A stretch of DNA of 64,000 nucleotides from Sediminibacterium sp. C3 (GCF_000508085.1 NZ_KI669560.1:464219-528218), one strand, 5' to 3'; numbered from the stretch's first letter, positions 33,619 through 44,856 are shown. Notes: generated from the sequence alone by a model not told the origin. Numbers and translations: made by a program.

Positions 33619-33780
33619 AATATTATAATTGATGTTATTACCCGGATTGGGCAATGAACGGTTTGCACAAATAAATTAAACAGGATAAGATACAGGGCTG
33701 TATTAAACAGTTATTGAATACCACAGATTACCGGGATTCATTTCAATATGTAAATAGTAATAGCCCTTAAGACGAAAGTA

Positions 33781-34146
33781 CTAGCCTACATTGGGGGGCG
33801 GTACCAGTAGTTCTCCATGAAATGCCTGATAGCTTTCCGGATGGAGGGAGAGTCCATGAGAGATAGAAGTAAAACCAAGCGTTACGTATGCTGAAGATGC
33901 ATGCAGGTACTCTTCCATAAAACCATTGGAGTTATGGGGTTTTTCTTCTGATGTGTTGTTTAAAGGATTGGAAGATTCTTCTTCTCCGCCATTATCCAGC
34001 GGCGAGTCAATATTGATGCAATATTGGTGATCGTGCTGATTGGCCATTACGAAGGGAGTACTTACTGTTAACCAAACCAAGGCCAGCACAAAAAAAAGTG
34101 CATTAAGCTTTTGCAGGAAAATAGATATGGAACTTCTCTTACGCAT
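33781..34146 (-). CDS. Small exported protein of unknown function
   Basis: A 121-aa protein with an N-terminal hydrophobic segment (FFVLALVWLTVSTPFVMA) preceded by Arg/Lys residues, so it is probably a signal peptide or anchor. The rest is polar, rich in Ser, Asn and Glu, with scattered His (HDHQYC, PHNS, SHGLSLHPES) and a C-terminal LLVPPPNVG. The family is not recognised. An ATG three codons upstream (34155) is an alternative start. It stands alone between the carbonic anhydrase and the ceramide-operon genes. Confidence 0.6.
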   Translation of the reverse strand: MRKRSSISIFLQKLNALFFVLALVWLTVSTPFVMANQHDHQYCINIDSPLDNGGEEESSNPLNNTSEEKPHNSNGFMEEYLHASSAYVTLGFTSISHGLSLHPESYQAFHGELLVPPPNVG

Positions 34147-34229
34147 AAAATACAACCAGTGGTTGTAGGCGTAAAATTAATGTAAAACAACTATAAGTTG
34201 TACGTTCAAAATCTATTAAGATAATTTTA

Positions 34230-35231
34230 TCATTTTTTTATCCATCCGTTTTCTTTGTACCACTGGATGGTATGCTTCAGTCCCTCCTGTAGAGGATAAT
34301 CGGGCGTAAAGCCCATATTCTTCAACAAACTGGCATCCACTGCCCAGTTGGGTGCCTGAAATTCTTTCAGTCTTTCTTTGTTAAGAACCGGTGTCCTTCC
34401 CCTCATATTGCCTACCCACTCACTCAGTTGTGCCGCTACCTTGGCAACAGGTACCGGAACAATGATGGGAAGGGTCTTTTTTCCCAAAACTTGTTTAACC
34501 AAATCGTTGAATTCCTTGGCAGTATAATTAACAGTATCACTTAAAAGAATATTCCTGGAACTGATGGGCTGGTCAATACTTAAGAAAACTGCTTTACATA
34601 CATCTGCCACATGAATAAAACTCAATTGCTGTTGGGTGTTGCCAATATACAATTCCAGGTGCTGGTTCAAGGATTGTATTAATACCAATAAATCCTTTTC
34701 ACGAGGACCATACACCGTGGTGGGATGCACAATCACATATGGAAACTGAGATTTAGTGGCTAACATTTTTTCTGCCGCCAGCTTGCTCTTTCCATAAGCG
34801 GTTATCGGAGCCTGTTCATGTGTTTCTGTTACAGGATCAGTACCCCTGCCAGGTCCGTAAGAGGCCAGACTACTTAGAAAGACAAATCTTTCCGGCACCA
34901 TATCTAATTCTATCAATGAATCTACCAGTCTTTCTGTATTGTGCAGATTCACTTTATAATATTCATCAAGCACCGTACTCTTGGTTAATCCTGCTGAATG
35001 AACCACCACATCAAACTTTCCATGGATGGCTGCATTCTTTTCTATTTGCTGCTTGAGTTTTTCCGAATTGGAAAAATCCATTTCAAAAACATGCAGATTC
35101 TTATGTTGTAGATATCCTTTACTGCTCGAAGATCTGATTCCGGCAAATGTGCGGTACCCTCGTTTAATAGCTTCTTCTACCAGAAAGCTTCCAATGAATC
35201 CACTCGCTCCGGTAATCAGGATATTTTTCAT
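34230..35231 (-). CDS. NAD-dependent epimerase/dehydratase, possible ceramide reductase (CerR-like)
   Basis: A 333-aa short-chain/extended SDR with GASGFIGSFLVEEA (NAD-binding GxxGxxG), then SSLASYGPG and YGKSKLAAEK (catalytic YxxxK). It is third in a tight minus-strand operon after a serine palmitoyltransferase and a GNAT-like protein, with gaps of 13 and 11 bp. In Caulobacter a related SDR, CerR, reduces the keto-sphinganine intermediate of bacterial ceramide synthesis. The same role here is an inference from context. Confidence 0.8.
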   Translation of the reverse strand: MKNILITGASGFIGSFLVEEAIKRGYRTFAGIRSSSSKGYLQHKNLHVFEMDFSNSEKLKQQIEKNAAIHGKFDVVVHSAGLTKSTVLDEYYKVNLHNTERLVDSLIELDMVPERFVFLSSLASYGPGRGTDPVTETHEQAPITAYGKSKLAAEKMLATKSQFPYVIVHPTTVYGPREKDLLVLIQSLNQHLELYIGNTQQQLSFIHVADVCKAVFLSIDQPISSRNILLSDTVNYTAKEFNDLVKQVLGKKTLPIIVPVPVAKVAAQLSEWVGNMRGRTPVLNKERLKEFQAPNWAVDASLLKNMGFTPDYPLQEGLKHTIQWYKENGWIKK

Positions 35232-35242
35232 GTAGTGATGCT

Positions 35243-36364
35243 TTATATATGTTTAATAAAACAGCGTCTGCGCTTGTGTTGCCTTGCCGGGAAGTGATCC
35301 CAGATACTTTGCACTTTTTTATTCTCCTCCAACTCCGGATTGGATTCAATAACCTTTACGCCCGCCTTGTTGTAGTTTTTATGAAATTCTCTTAGTACAA
35401 TGGCATTGACGCCTTTGCCTTGTAGATTCTTATCAATACCAATCAACAACAGATCGGCTTTTTCATTTTTCTTCAACGCTTTTAATAAATGAATAAAGCC
35501 AAAAGGAAACAATGAGCCATTTGCTTTTTGCAGTGCTTTAGATAAAGAGGGCATAGTAAGACCAAACCCAACCAGCTGATTCGCTTCATTGGCAATAAGC
35601 GTAATGAAATCTACCCGAATCATGGAGAAATACATTTTGACATAATAGTCAATCTGCCTTTGTGTTAATGCAACAACACCATATAATTCTGCGTATGTTT
35701 CATTCACCAGCTTAAAAACGGCACTGGCGTAGGGTTTCAGGTGTTTGGTAGATGTCATGGGTACCACATGCAGCTTATATCTTTTCTCTACCAGATCAGC
35801 AATTTTAGCAATATTTTCGGGCAGGATTTCGGGTACATTAATTCGATACTCTACCCAATCAACGGCTTTACCATAACCCAGCTGTTCCATCATTACCGGA
35901 TAGTAAGGGTAGTTGTAAATGGTAGCCATGGTACCTATTTCCTGAAAGCCTTCTATCAGCATACCCTCATAATCCAGATCAGTAAAACCCAATGGACCAT
36001 GAACGGCAGTGCAACCCAATTCTTTTGCCCATCCCTCTACTGCTTTCAATAATGCACGAGGCACTTCAATGTCTTCAATAAAATCAATCCACCCAAAACG
36101 CAGGTAATTGTTCTTCCAGGTTTCAACGTATTTCTTATTGTATATGGCAGCCACTCTGCCCACTACTTTTCCATTCTGATAAGCAAGCCAATATTTGGAT
36201 TCGCAAAAATCGAAGGCCGGATTCTTCGCAGGATTCAATGTAGCTGCTTCGTCAAACCGAAGCTTGGGAATATTATACGGGTTACCCTTATACAGGGCAT
36301 AAGGAAAATCCAGAAAAGCATTCATTTGCTTTTTGCTGGTAACTTCTTGGATAATTGTTTCCAT
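35243..36364 (-). CDS. GNAT-superfamily protein, candidate ceramide N-acyltransferase
   Basis: A 373-aa protein with YWLAYQNGKVVGRVAAIYNK early on and MIRVDFITLIANEANQLVGFGLTMPSLSKAL later; both are acetyl-CoA or acyl-ACP binding-like GNAT strands. GIDKNLQGKGVNAIVLREFHKNY is a further GNAT helix motif. It sits between SPT and a CerR-like SDR. Bacterial ceramide synthase (bCerS) is an acyltransferase in the same gene neighbourhood in Caulobacter, so this is the best candidate here, though the sequence relation is not established. Confidence 0.72.
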   Translation of the reverse strand: METIIQEVTSKKQMNAFLDFPYALYKGNPYNIPKLRFDEAATLNPAKNPAFDFCESKYWLAYQNGKVVGRVAAIYNKKYVETWKNNYLRFGWIDFIEDIEVPRALLKAVEGWAKELGCTAVHGPLGFTDLDYEGMLIEGFQEIGTMATIYNYPYYPVMMEQLGYGKAVDWVEYRINVPEILPENIAKIADLVEKRYKLHVVPMTSTKHLKPYASAVFKLVNETYAELYGVVALTQRQIDYYVKMYFSMIRVDFITLIANEANQLVGFGLTMPSLSKALQKANGSLFPFGFIHLLKALKKNEKADLLLIGIDKNLQGKGVNAIVLREFHKNYNKAGVKVIESNPELEENKKVQSIWDHFPARQHKRRRCFIKHI

Positions 36365-36377
36365 GTTGGAAATAAAG

Positions 36378-37631
<1,254 letters not shown>

Positions 37632-37816
37632 TCAAAAAACGCTGAATAAGCATTCTTATTCAGGCTGAAACATTTGCAAAGATATTAAATAATAAGAAGT
37701 TAACAGTAAAACAATATGAATATCCGATGGATTTAATAGAAATTTACTAAAAATGGCCCTAAAAAGCCTGATTTCATAAACAAAACGACCATATTTACCC
37801 TATAAATCGCAAAAAA

Positions 37817-39451
37817 ATGCTTAAAAATCTATTGTTAGCTGGCTTATTACTTTGCCTGCATACGGCTTTGTTCGCTCAAAACGAAATAATCTCCCTTTAC
37901 CAGGGAAAGGTTCCGGGTTCTGAAAACTGGAACTGGTCCGAGGCAGAAAACACGAAAAATGACTGGGGATTGCGGATTGTTTACAATGTGGCCAATCCAA
38001 CCCTGACAGTTTTTAAGCCGGAGGAAGGCAAAGCGAATGGAACTTCTGTAATCATTGCGCCGGGTGGTGCCTTCAGGGCATTGTCCATTGATAACGAAGG
38101 ATATGATGTGGCAAAATGGCTGGTGAAAAAAGGGGTTACCTGTTTTGTGTTGAAATATCGTTTGGTAAAAAGCAATACCCAGGATCCCGTTACCGAAATG
38201 AATGCCATCTGGGGTAGCGAACAGTTTAACAAGCAGAATATGGAATTGATTCCATTGGCTATTGAAGACGGAAGAGCCGCCATTGCCTATGTAAGAAAAC
38301 ACGCCGACCAATGGAAATTGGATCCAAACCGGATTGGGATTATGGGTTTTTCTGCGGGGGGAACGGTAACCGCTGGAACAGCATACGGTTTCAACGAATT
38401 CAACAGGCCGAATTTCATTGCTCCGGTTTACGCCTATTTTCCAAAGGAACTACAACCCAAACTTTCACCCAATGCGCCACCCGCTTTCATTGTTGCAGCA
38501 ACGGATGATCATTTGGATCTGGCAAGCCATAGTGTAGACCTGTACAGTCAGTGGCTGGCCAATAAGCAGTCTGCAGAATTACATGTGTACGCAAAAGGAG
38601 GTCATGGATTTGGGATGGCCCAACAAAAAATTCCCACCGATGGCTGGATCGAGCGATTCGCGGATTGGTTACAAATGAACAACTGGTTGTCAAAAAGCAG
38701 TTATGATCCTGCCCTGGCAGCTTACCAGAAAAACACCTTTTCTTTCGCGCCCAATAAAAATCTTCCTTACCGGATTCTTTATCCGGAGAACTATGATAAG
38801 AGTAAGAAATATCCTTTGATTCTGGTTTTGCATGGTGCAGGCGAAAGAGGAAACGACAACGAAAAACAACTGGTGCATGGATCCAAACTATTTTTAAAAG
38901 CAGAAAACAGAACACAGTTCCCGGCAATCGTTGTGTTTCCACAATGCCCTTCCGATTCCTATTGGGCTACTTCATCTATTGACAGAACCAAGAACCCCAT
39001 TCAGTTCCGTTTTAATTACGACAGTGTGCCCAACTGGCCCCAGGCAGCGGCGGTTGCACTGGTAGAAAAGCTAAAGAAAGAAGAGTCGGTTGATCATAGT
39101 CGTGTTTATATTACCGGACTATCCATGGGCGGCATGGGTACATTTGAAGCTGTTTATAGAAATCCTGGATTGTTTGCAGCAGCAGCCCCTATTTGTGGAG
39201 GCGGTAATGAAACCTTATACACGGATAAAGTGAAAGAAACTTCTTTCCGTGTGTTTCATGGCGATGCAGATGCTGTGGTGAAAGTGGATCTTTCCAGAAA
39301 TATGGTCACCCGTTTGAAAGAATTGAAAGTGCCGGTTGAATACATTGAATATCCGGGAGTGAACCACAATAGCTGGGACAATGCTTTTGCTGAACCCGAT
39401 TTTATTAGCTGGTTAATGAAGCACCAGTTAAAGCCTAAGAAGAAAAAATAA
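37817..39451 (+). CDS. Secreted double esterase: two alpha/beta-hydrolase domains
   Basis: A 544-aa protein with a signal peptide (about 1-20). Residues 60-290 form an acetyl-xylan-esterase-like hydrolase (oxyanion APGGAF at 81-86, Ser179 in GFSAGG, Asp near 230, His263 in GGHGFG). Residues 300-540 form a second, CE1/phospholipase-like hydrolase (LVLHGAGERG, Ser436 in GLSMGGMG, HGDADAVV, and GVNHNSW). Both active sites look intact. The likely role is removal of two kinds of ester side groups from plant or algal polysaccharides. Confidence 0.88.
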   Translation: MLKNLLLAGLLLCLHTALFAQNEIISLYQGKVPGSENWNWSEAENTKNDWGLRIVYNVANPTLTVFKPEEGKANGTSVIIAPGGAFRALSIDNEGYDVAKWLVKKGVTCFVLKYRLVKSNTQDPVTEMNAIWGSEQFNKQNMELIPLAIEDGRAAIAYVRKHADQWKLDPNRIGIMGFSAGGTVTAGTAYGFNEFNRPNFIAPVYAYFPKELQPKLSPNAPPAFIVAATDDHLDLASHSVDLYSQWLANKQSAELHVYAKGGHGFGMAQQKIPTDGWIERFADWLQMNNWLSKSSYDPALAAYQKNTFSFAPNKNLPYRILYPENYDKSKKYPLILVLHGAGERGNDNEKQLVHGSKLFLKAENRTQFPAIVVFPQCPSDSYWATSSIDRTKNPIQFRFNYDSVPNWPQAAAVALVEKLKKEESVDHSRVYITGLSMGGMGTFEAVYRNPGLFAAAAPICGGGNETLYTDKVKETSFRVFHGDADAVVKVDLSRNMVTRLKELKVPVEYIEYPGVNHNSWDNAFAEPDFISWLMKHQLKPKKKK

Positions 39452-39495
39452 ATTTCACTAACCTGGCTCTGCTTTATAGCACAACGGAATAAAGA

Positions 39496-41022
39496 CTAAT
39501 GCAATTTAATCAGATAGGGTTGCAATAACCAGCAGAACAAAGTAATGATGATGATGCAGACAATATTTAAAACAAACCCTGTCTTCATCATGTCTTTTAT
39601 TTTAACATGACCACTGGCAAATACAATGGCATTGGGTGGGGTGCCCATGGGCAACATGCTCGCAACACTTGCACCCAATGTCATGGGTATTCCCAAAGAA
39701 AGCGGATCCATATTTAATGCAATCGCAACGGATGAAATTACCGGAGCCAGCACAATCACCTGCGCAATATTGCTCATTACTTCACTGAGGAATACAGATA
39801 AGGTAGTTACAACCAGAATCATCAGCAACAGATTGCTCGAAGAGAAAGAAGCAATATAAGAACCCAGCTGTTGCAATAAATTGGCATCCTCCAAAGCCTT
39901 GGCCAAAGCTATACCGCCTCCAAACATCATCAGTATCCCCCAGGCCATTTTGCTGGTATCTGCCCACTCTAATAAACGATGATGATTTTCAGCTTCCTCT
40001 TCTAGAATAGTTGGTTCCGCAACCAAAACCAATTCTTCTGCATGAACTAATTCTTCCGCTTTAGCCGATGGAAGGCCCGATGAAAAAATGAACAGTGACA
40101 ATCCTCCTGCCATGGCAATCATGGCATCATCTAGCACAATGGTTTTTTGAAACTCATTAATCAAGTCTTTTGTAACCCAAAAAAACACAGTAGTACAAAA
40201 AACAATTAATACTCTTTTCTCGGGCAAAGACATTTTACCCAATCCCTTTAATTCAGAAACAATAAAGGCTTTACCTTCTACACTGTGTGTGATTTTATTG
40301 GGATATAACCATTTTACCATCACCCAATACAAAGAAAAAGTCATTACTATGGTCAATGGCATGAACACCAGCATCCAGTCTGTAAATCCAATGATATAAT
40401 CAAATCGCTCACTTATATGCGCTACATAAGCAACATTGGGCGGCGTACCAATAATGGTGCCCAAGGCAAAATTAGAAGCATAGGCAATGGAGAGCATGAG
40501 CACCAGAGAAAAATTTTTAATGTTGCCGCCAGGATTGTGGTGCTTGGTGATTACATGTATTACGGAGCCCGCAATGGGAAGCATCATCATGGTTGTAGCC
40601 GTATTACTTAACCATAAACTTAAAAAGCAAGTAGCCAGAATAAAACCCAATATAATTCTGTCTCCGTTGGTTCCCGTTACATTGATAATATTCAATGCAA
40701 TCCTTTTATGCAGATTCCATTTTTCAATAGCCAATGCAATGAAGAAGCCTCCCATGAATAAAAAAATAGTAGAATCCGAATAAGATCTGGTTACTTCTTT
40801 TACACTGGCAATGCCCAGCATAGGAAACAGAACAATAGGAACCAGTGCAACAACGGCCAAAGGTGCTGCTTCCAGTACCCACCATATAATCATGGCAAAC
40901 GCAATGGATAAAACTGCAACAGCCTTAGGCGCTAACGAAAGGGGGTTCAAAAAATAAAACAACAAAGCCACTGCCAATCCAATTAGCATGGCGAATTCTT
41001 TCTTATAGCGCTTGTATAACAT
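39496..41022 (-). CDS. SLC13/DASS family anion:Na+ symporter
   Basis: A 508-aa polytopic membrane protein with about 11-12 segments. The family signatures SNTATTMMMLPIA and GTIIGTPPNVAYVA (repeat 1) and SEVMSNIAQVIVLAPVI with GTPPNAIVFASG (repeat 2) are visible. An inserted hydrophilic loop with Glu repeats (EELVHAEELVLVAEPTILEEEAENHH) lies in the middle. Likely substrates are dicarboxylates. It lies 12 bp after the amidohydrolase gene, so the two are cotranscribable. Confidence 0.92.
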   Translation of the reverse strand: MLYKRYKKEFAMLIGLAVALLFYFLNPLSLAPKAVAVLSIAFAMIIWWVLEAAPLAVVALVPIVLFPMLGIASVKEVTRSYSDSTIFLFMGGFFIALAIEKWNLHKRIALNIINVTGTNGDRIILGFILATCFLSLWLSNTATTMMMLPIAGSVIHVITKHHNPGGNIKNFSLVLMLSIAYASNFALGTIIGTPPNVAYVAHISERFDYIIGFTDWMLVFMPLTIVMTFSLYWVMVKWLYPNKITHSVEGKAFIVSELKGLGKMSLPEKRVLIVFCTTVFFWVTKDLINEFQKTIVLDDAMIAMAGGLSLFIFSSGLPSAKAEELVHAEELVLVAEPTILEEEAENHHRLLEWADTSKMAWGILMMFGGGIALAKALEDANLLQQLGSYIASFSSSNLLLMILVVTTLSVFLSEVMSNIAQVIVLAPVISSVAIALNMDPLSLGIPMTLGASVASMLPMGTPPNAIVFASGHVKIKDMMKTGFVLNIVCIIIITLFCWLLQPYLIKLH

Positions 41023-41034
41023 TTGCCTAAGATA

Positions 41035-42201
41035 TTACTTCTTAGTGTTTTCGGCGGGATAAACCACGCCGTCTTTCATAATCCATAACGGGTTTCTCAG
41101 AAGGCTGATATTTTGTGAAGGATCACCGGAAAAAATTACCAGATCGGCAAAATGACCCGGTTTAATAAAACCGATCTGATCCTGCATGCCCAATGCACGC
41201 GCATTGATACTGGTAGCCGCTTTTAGTACTTGTATTGCCGGCATTCCATATTGTACCATCAACTCCATTTCCAGCACATTGTTTCCATGTTCAAAAACAC
41301 CTACATCACCACCCATACCAATGGTTACGCCCTTGGCCATTGCAATGGAAAATGCTTTTCGCTTTTGTAGTATGGCTTCGGGTTCAGGTTCAATGCCTTT
41401 TTTCCAACCTTTATACTGAGTTACAGATTCGGTTGCCGCTAGGGTAGGAAAATAAACAGTACCTTTTTGTTTCATTAACTCTGCTGTTTTTTCATCGAGT
41501 AAATCGCCATGCTCAATGGTAACTGCTCCTGCTAAGATGGCTCTTTGCATAGCTTCGTTTGTTTTTGCATGGGCCACCATTACTCTCCCGCTGCTAACCG
41601 TTACTTCATTAATTTTTTTTAACTCATCTAAAGTAAAAGTAGGAGCTGCTTCTCCATTTAAACCCCATCTATAATCTGCATATACTTTTATCAAGTCAGC
41701 ACCTTTGCCAATTTGATCTCTGGTTACCTTAATCAGATTGTTTCCATCTGCTTCTTCTGCACCCAGCATAATATGCTGGTCAAGGTCAAAACCTTTAGGA
41801 CCATAAGATCCTGTAGCAACGATGGCTTTACCTGCTACCAGTAATCTTGGACCGGGAATAATACCGTCCTCAATAGCTTTTTTAATGGAAACATCTGCAT
41901 ACCCCGCTCCTTCAGATCCCAGATCCCTGGCAGTAGTAAATCCAGCAAGCAAGGTCTTTTTTACATGAACAGTTGCTCTTGCTGTTCTATAGGCGTCAGT
42001 CTCTTTGGTTACCTGATCGTCCCAGGCAGTCTTGTTATAAGGATACAACAATATATGGGAGTGGCCTTCAATTAACCCTGGCATAAGGGTTGAACCGGGA
42101 AGTTTAATTTCAATTGCATCTGCCGGTTTTGTTAATTTTTCTTTAGAAGCAGCGGCAATTATTTTATTTCCTTTTACAATCACTGCCCAATTCGCATGCA
42201 T
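41035..42201 (-). CDS. Secreted amidohydrolase with frameshifted signal peptide (N-terminus incomplete)
   Basis: The 388-aa open frame encodes a prolidase/imidazolonepropionase-like amidohydrolase: LMPGLIEGHSHILL (metal HxH), FTTARDLG, VMVAHAKTNEAM, VTIEHGD and GMGGDVGVF. Its ATG at 42201 falls after conserved sequence: the same frame continues upstream through QSPTYYITADRVFDGEQ and a signal-peptide-like stretch, FFLFIGIFFSIKQANAQ, but without a start codon before a stop. An ATG at 42375-42377 opens another frame that ends in the T7 run at 42311-42317; one extra T would join them. See the separate frameshift entry. It may be a sequencing error, a pseudogene or a phase switch. Confidence 0.8.
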   Translation of the reverse strand: MHANWAVIVKGNKIIAAASKEKLTKPADAIEIKLPGSTLMPGLIEGHSHILLYPYNKTAWDDQVTKETDAYRTARATVHVKKTLLAGFTTARDLGSEGAGYADVSIKKAIEDGIIPGPRLLVAGKAIVATGSYGPKGFDLDQHIMLGAEEADGNNLIKVTRDQIGKGADLIKVYADYRWGLNGEAAPTFTLDELKKINEVTVSSGRVMVAHAKTNEAMQRAILAGAVTIEHGDLLDEKTAELMKQKGTVYFPTLAATESVTQYKGWKKGIEPEPEAILQKRKAFSIAMAKGVTIGMGGDVGVFEHGNNVLEMELMVQYGMPAIQVLKAATSINARALGMQDQIGFIKPGHFADLVIFSGDPSQNISLLRNPLWIMKDGVVYPAENTKK

Positions 42202-42377
42202 TTGCTCACCATCGAAAACTCTATCTGCAGTAATATAATATGTAGGTGACTGTGCATTTGCTTGCTTAATGGAAAAAAATATTCCAATGAATAAAAAGAA
42301 ATGGCACTTTAAAAAAAGAAATTGACTACGCTAGAAGCCAGCTGTTTCTGTTTAACGTTTTCGGAATGGTTTTTCAT
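42202..42377 (-). other. Frameshift at a poly-T tract separating start codon and amidohydrolase
   Basis: On the minus strand, the ATG at 42377-42375 encodes MKNHSENVKQKQLASSVVNF and then hits TAA in the run TTCTTTTTTTAAAG. The downstream frame, which holds the signal peptide and enzyme, is open from a TAG just before this run. Adding one T (8 instead of 7, plus-strand A7 at 42311-42317) gives one continuous frame with a complete signal peptide. Confidence 0.6.
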
Positions 42378-42408
42378 TCCACCAATTTACTACAATATTT
42401 TAACTAGA

Positions 42409-43761
42409 TCACTGCGCTAAAAACTGTCTAAACCAGTGTCCGGATGCTTTTACAGTTCTTAACTGAGTAGCAAAATCAACATGAACCAATCCAAATGTTG
42501 CATGATATCCTTCTGACCATTCAAAATTATCCATTAGTGTCCAGGCAAAATATCCTGCGACCGGTAGCTTATTATTTTTTGCTTTTAACAAGGCTTGCAA
42601 AAATTGCTGGTAATAATCAATCCGTTGCTGATCATCAATTACCCCTGCAATTAGTTTGTCTTTAAAATAAGCTCCACTCTCAGAAATAATAATTTTTTTA
42701 ACGCCTTTATAAGAAGCAAATTGCTCAATAATATTATAAAAACTGTTGGGGTTAATTTCCCATCCCATATCTGTAACAGGCAATTTTCTTTTTTTCGCAC
42801 TTACATCTGTTGCCTGAATAATCGGAATCATTGCATTGTATTTTACTACAACTGGAAAATAATTTTGTATCCCTATAAAATCAAAATCAAACTGCATTCT
42901 TTCTTTGTACTTCCAGGCTTTATTGTGCAGATATAATTTATCCATCAATAAAAAATCATCGGAAGGGTATCCCAATCCGAGTGCCGGCTCAATGAACAAC
43001 CTGTTTAACAGAATATCAATTCTTTTTGCGGCTGCCTTGTCTTTTTCACTTTGTGTAAAGGGAATGATTTCACTGCAAGAAAAACTGGTACCAATCACTG
43101 CACCGGACACATGAGTTCTGATGATTCTTCCTCCTTCAGCCTGCGCCATTACTGCATTGTGCACGGCAGGAAGAAAATTGCTCAATCCTATTTTTCCGGG
43201 GGCATGTTTTCCAATCATATACCCTAATGAAGTGAAGCCCATTGGCTCGTTCAGAACAATCCAGTGTTGTACCTTCTCACCATATTCTTTTACACAAACC
43301 TGGACGTATCTGGAGAACCATTTTAGCATATGGGTGGATGTCCAACCCCCTTGTTTTTCCAAAGCCAAAGGCAAATCCCAGTGATATAAAGTAACAAATG
43401 GAATTAAGCCCAATTGCAAGCACTCGTCAATTACCTGATGATAAAACAAGATGCCTTCAGGGTTAACCTTTCCTGTTCCTTCAGGCAAAATTCTGCTCCA
43501 CGAAATGGAGAATCTGAACACACTAAAACCCAGTGCTTTAACCAGTAATAAATCATCCTTATACCGGTGATAAAAATCGCAGGCGATATTGGGTTGATGA
43601 CCGCTTTTTATTTTACCTGTTTTTTTTGCAAACTCGTCCCAGATAGAGAGTCCTCTGCCACCCAATTTTGGGGCGCCTTCATTTTGAGCAGCAGCAGTTA
43701 CTACTCCCCATAAAAAATCATTGCCAAAATCACTGGCTTTTAGATTTGACTGATCAGACAA
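42409..43761 (-). CDS. GH1 beta-glucosidase/6-phospho-beta-glucosidase-like enzyme
   Basis: A 450-aa family 1 glycoside hydrolase. The acid/base Glu is E172 in IVLNEPMGF and the nucleophile E361 in IIISESGAYF (variant of the usual I-T-E-N-G). WGVVTAAAQNEG and FRFSISWSRILPEGTG at the start and GYFAWTLMDNFEWSEGY near the end are conserved. No signal peptide is present, so it is probably cytoplasmic. It is the last of three tightly packed genes with a glycosyltransferase and a phosphoesterase, and lies 3 bp after the former. Confidence 0.93.
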   Translation of the reverse strand: MSDQSNLKASDFGNDFLWGVVTAAAQNEGAPKLGGRGLSIWDEFAKKTGKIKSGHQPNIACDFYHRYKDDLLLVKALGFSVFRFSISWSRILPEGTGKVNPEGILFYHQVIDECLQLGLIPFVTLYHWDLPLALEKQGGWTSTHMLKWFSRYVQVCVKEYGEKVQHWIVLNEPMGFTSLGYMIGKHAPGKIGLSNFLPAVHNAVMAQAEGGRIIRTHVSGAVIGTSFSCSEIIPFTQSEKDKAAAKRIDILLNRLFIEPALGLGYPSDDFLLMDKLYLHNKAWKYKERMQFDFDFIGIQNYFPVVVKYNAMIPIIQATDVSAKKRKLPVTDMGWEINPNSFYNIIEQFASYKGVKKIIISESGAYFKDKLIAGVIDDQQRIDYYQQFLQALLKAKNNKLPVAGYFAWTLMDNFEWSEGYHATFGLVHVDFATQLRTVKASGHWFRQFLAQ

Positions 43762-43764
43762 GTC

Positions 43765-44856
43765 TTAATATTTTAAAGAGAGTTGAGGTAAGGAGAAGCC
43801 ACTAGCATTTAATTCAGTTGAATCCTCATGAAGATCTCCGTCAAAGAGATTTGCTGACCCAACAAAAGGTCTATCCACAACATCCATTAGTTTTTCAATA
43901 AGCCCTGCAGTAGTGTTCTGCAACACAAAAGAATGTTGCTGTTCCCAATTAAGCCAACTTTCTAGCTTTTCAGAGAAGTCTTCCCTAATTGCTGGTAATA
44001 TGGTAACACCCAGTTTTTCCAATGCTGCCGCATTGCAAAGCTGTTCGTATTGTCCTTTAATTGGAATGCACAATAATTTTTTCTGAAGATACATTGCTTC
44101 TGCAGGGGTTTCAAAACCAGCACCGGTAATAACTCCGGCCGAATCAATCATGCTTTGTGTAAAGCCTTCATTGCTAATGGGCATCCATTCAATATTTGCC
44201 TGCCTAAAGGGTTGTTTTATTTTTTTACTGAATATCTGAAAACTCGCTTCAGAAAATCTTGTAAAATACTGGAGCAGAACATCATCACTATAATGAGAGA
44301 GGTAAACAGTAATATGACCCTTGTTTAGGGGAGTTGCTTTTAATACTTGTTCCTTTATTACGGGTGCCTGAATAAAAGAATCATAGTTTTCAAAATGCAA
44401 ACCAATGTATTCACTTGCGGTAGCGTAGTTATTCAGAATGAATTCACCCAGCATATCTTTTTTATTGGAACGTGGTGTATGCCTGCTCTTAAAACTTGCC
44501 TGATGACCCAGTCCAACAGAATGAACTTTTTTTATTTTACACGCAAGAGAAGCTATACTCTCAAAGTCATTGATGACTAAATCGTATTTTTCTACAGGTA
44601 AAGCAGCAGCTTCCCTGATTATCTGGAAAGGAGAAAAGGACTGCAGCATTTTAGGATAGTTTAATCCGCCATTGTTACCATAAAAAAGACTCATACCCTT
44701 GCTTTTGAATACTACTGGCAAGGCGGCTGGCAAATGACTATTGCTTCCACTTAAAAAAACATCTACCTGTCCCATTTTTTTCAAATAGGGCATTAACTCA
44801 ATGGCTCTGGCTATATGGCCATTACCAGTTGCCTGAACCGCATAGAAAATTTTCAT
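43765..44856 (-). CDS. MurG-like/GT1-type glycosyltransferase
   Basis: A 363-aa GT-B glycosyltransferase. The N-terminal MKIFYAVQATGNGHIARAIE is the GxGH-type acceptor loop of the MurG/UGT group, and SAGVITGAGFETPAEAMYLQ with PIKGQYEQLCNAAALEKLGV forms the nucleotide-sugar site. It overlaps the phosphoesterase by 4 bp. An LpxH-like pyrophosphatase next to it suggests lipid-linked sugar or glycolipid synthesis, but the acceptor is not known. Confidence 0.85.
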   Translation of the reverse strand: MKIFYAVQATGNGHIARAIELMPYLKKMGQVDVFLSGSNSHLPAALPVVFKSKGMSLFYGNNGGLNYPKMLQSFSPFQIIREAAALPVEKYDLVINDFESIASLACKIKKVHSVGLGHQASFKSRHTPRSNKKDMLGEFILNNYATASEYIGLHFENYDSFIQAPVIKEQVLKATPLNKGHITVYLSHYSDDVLLQYFTRFSEASFQIFSKKIKQPFRQANIEWMPISNEGFTQSMIDSAGVITGAGFETPAEAMYLQKKLLCIPIKGQYEQLCNAAALEKLGVTILPAIREDFSEKLESWLNWEQQHSFVLQNTTAGLIEKLMDVVDRPFVGSANLFDGDLHEDSTELNASGFSLPQLSLKY

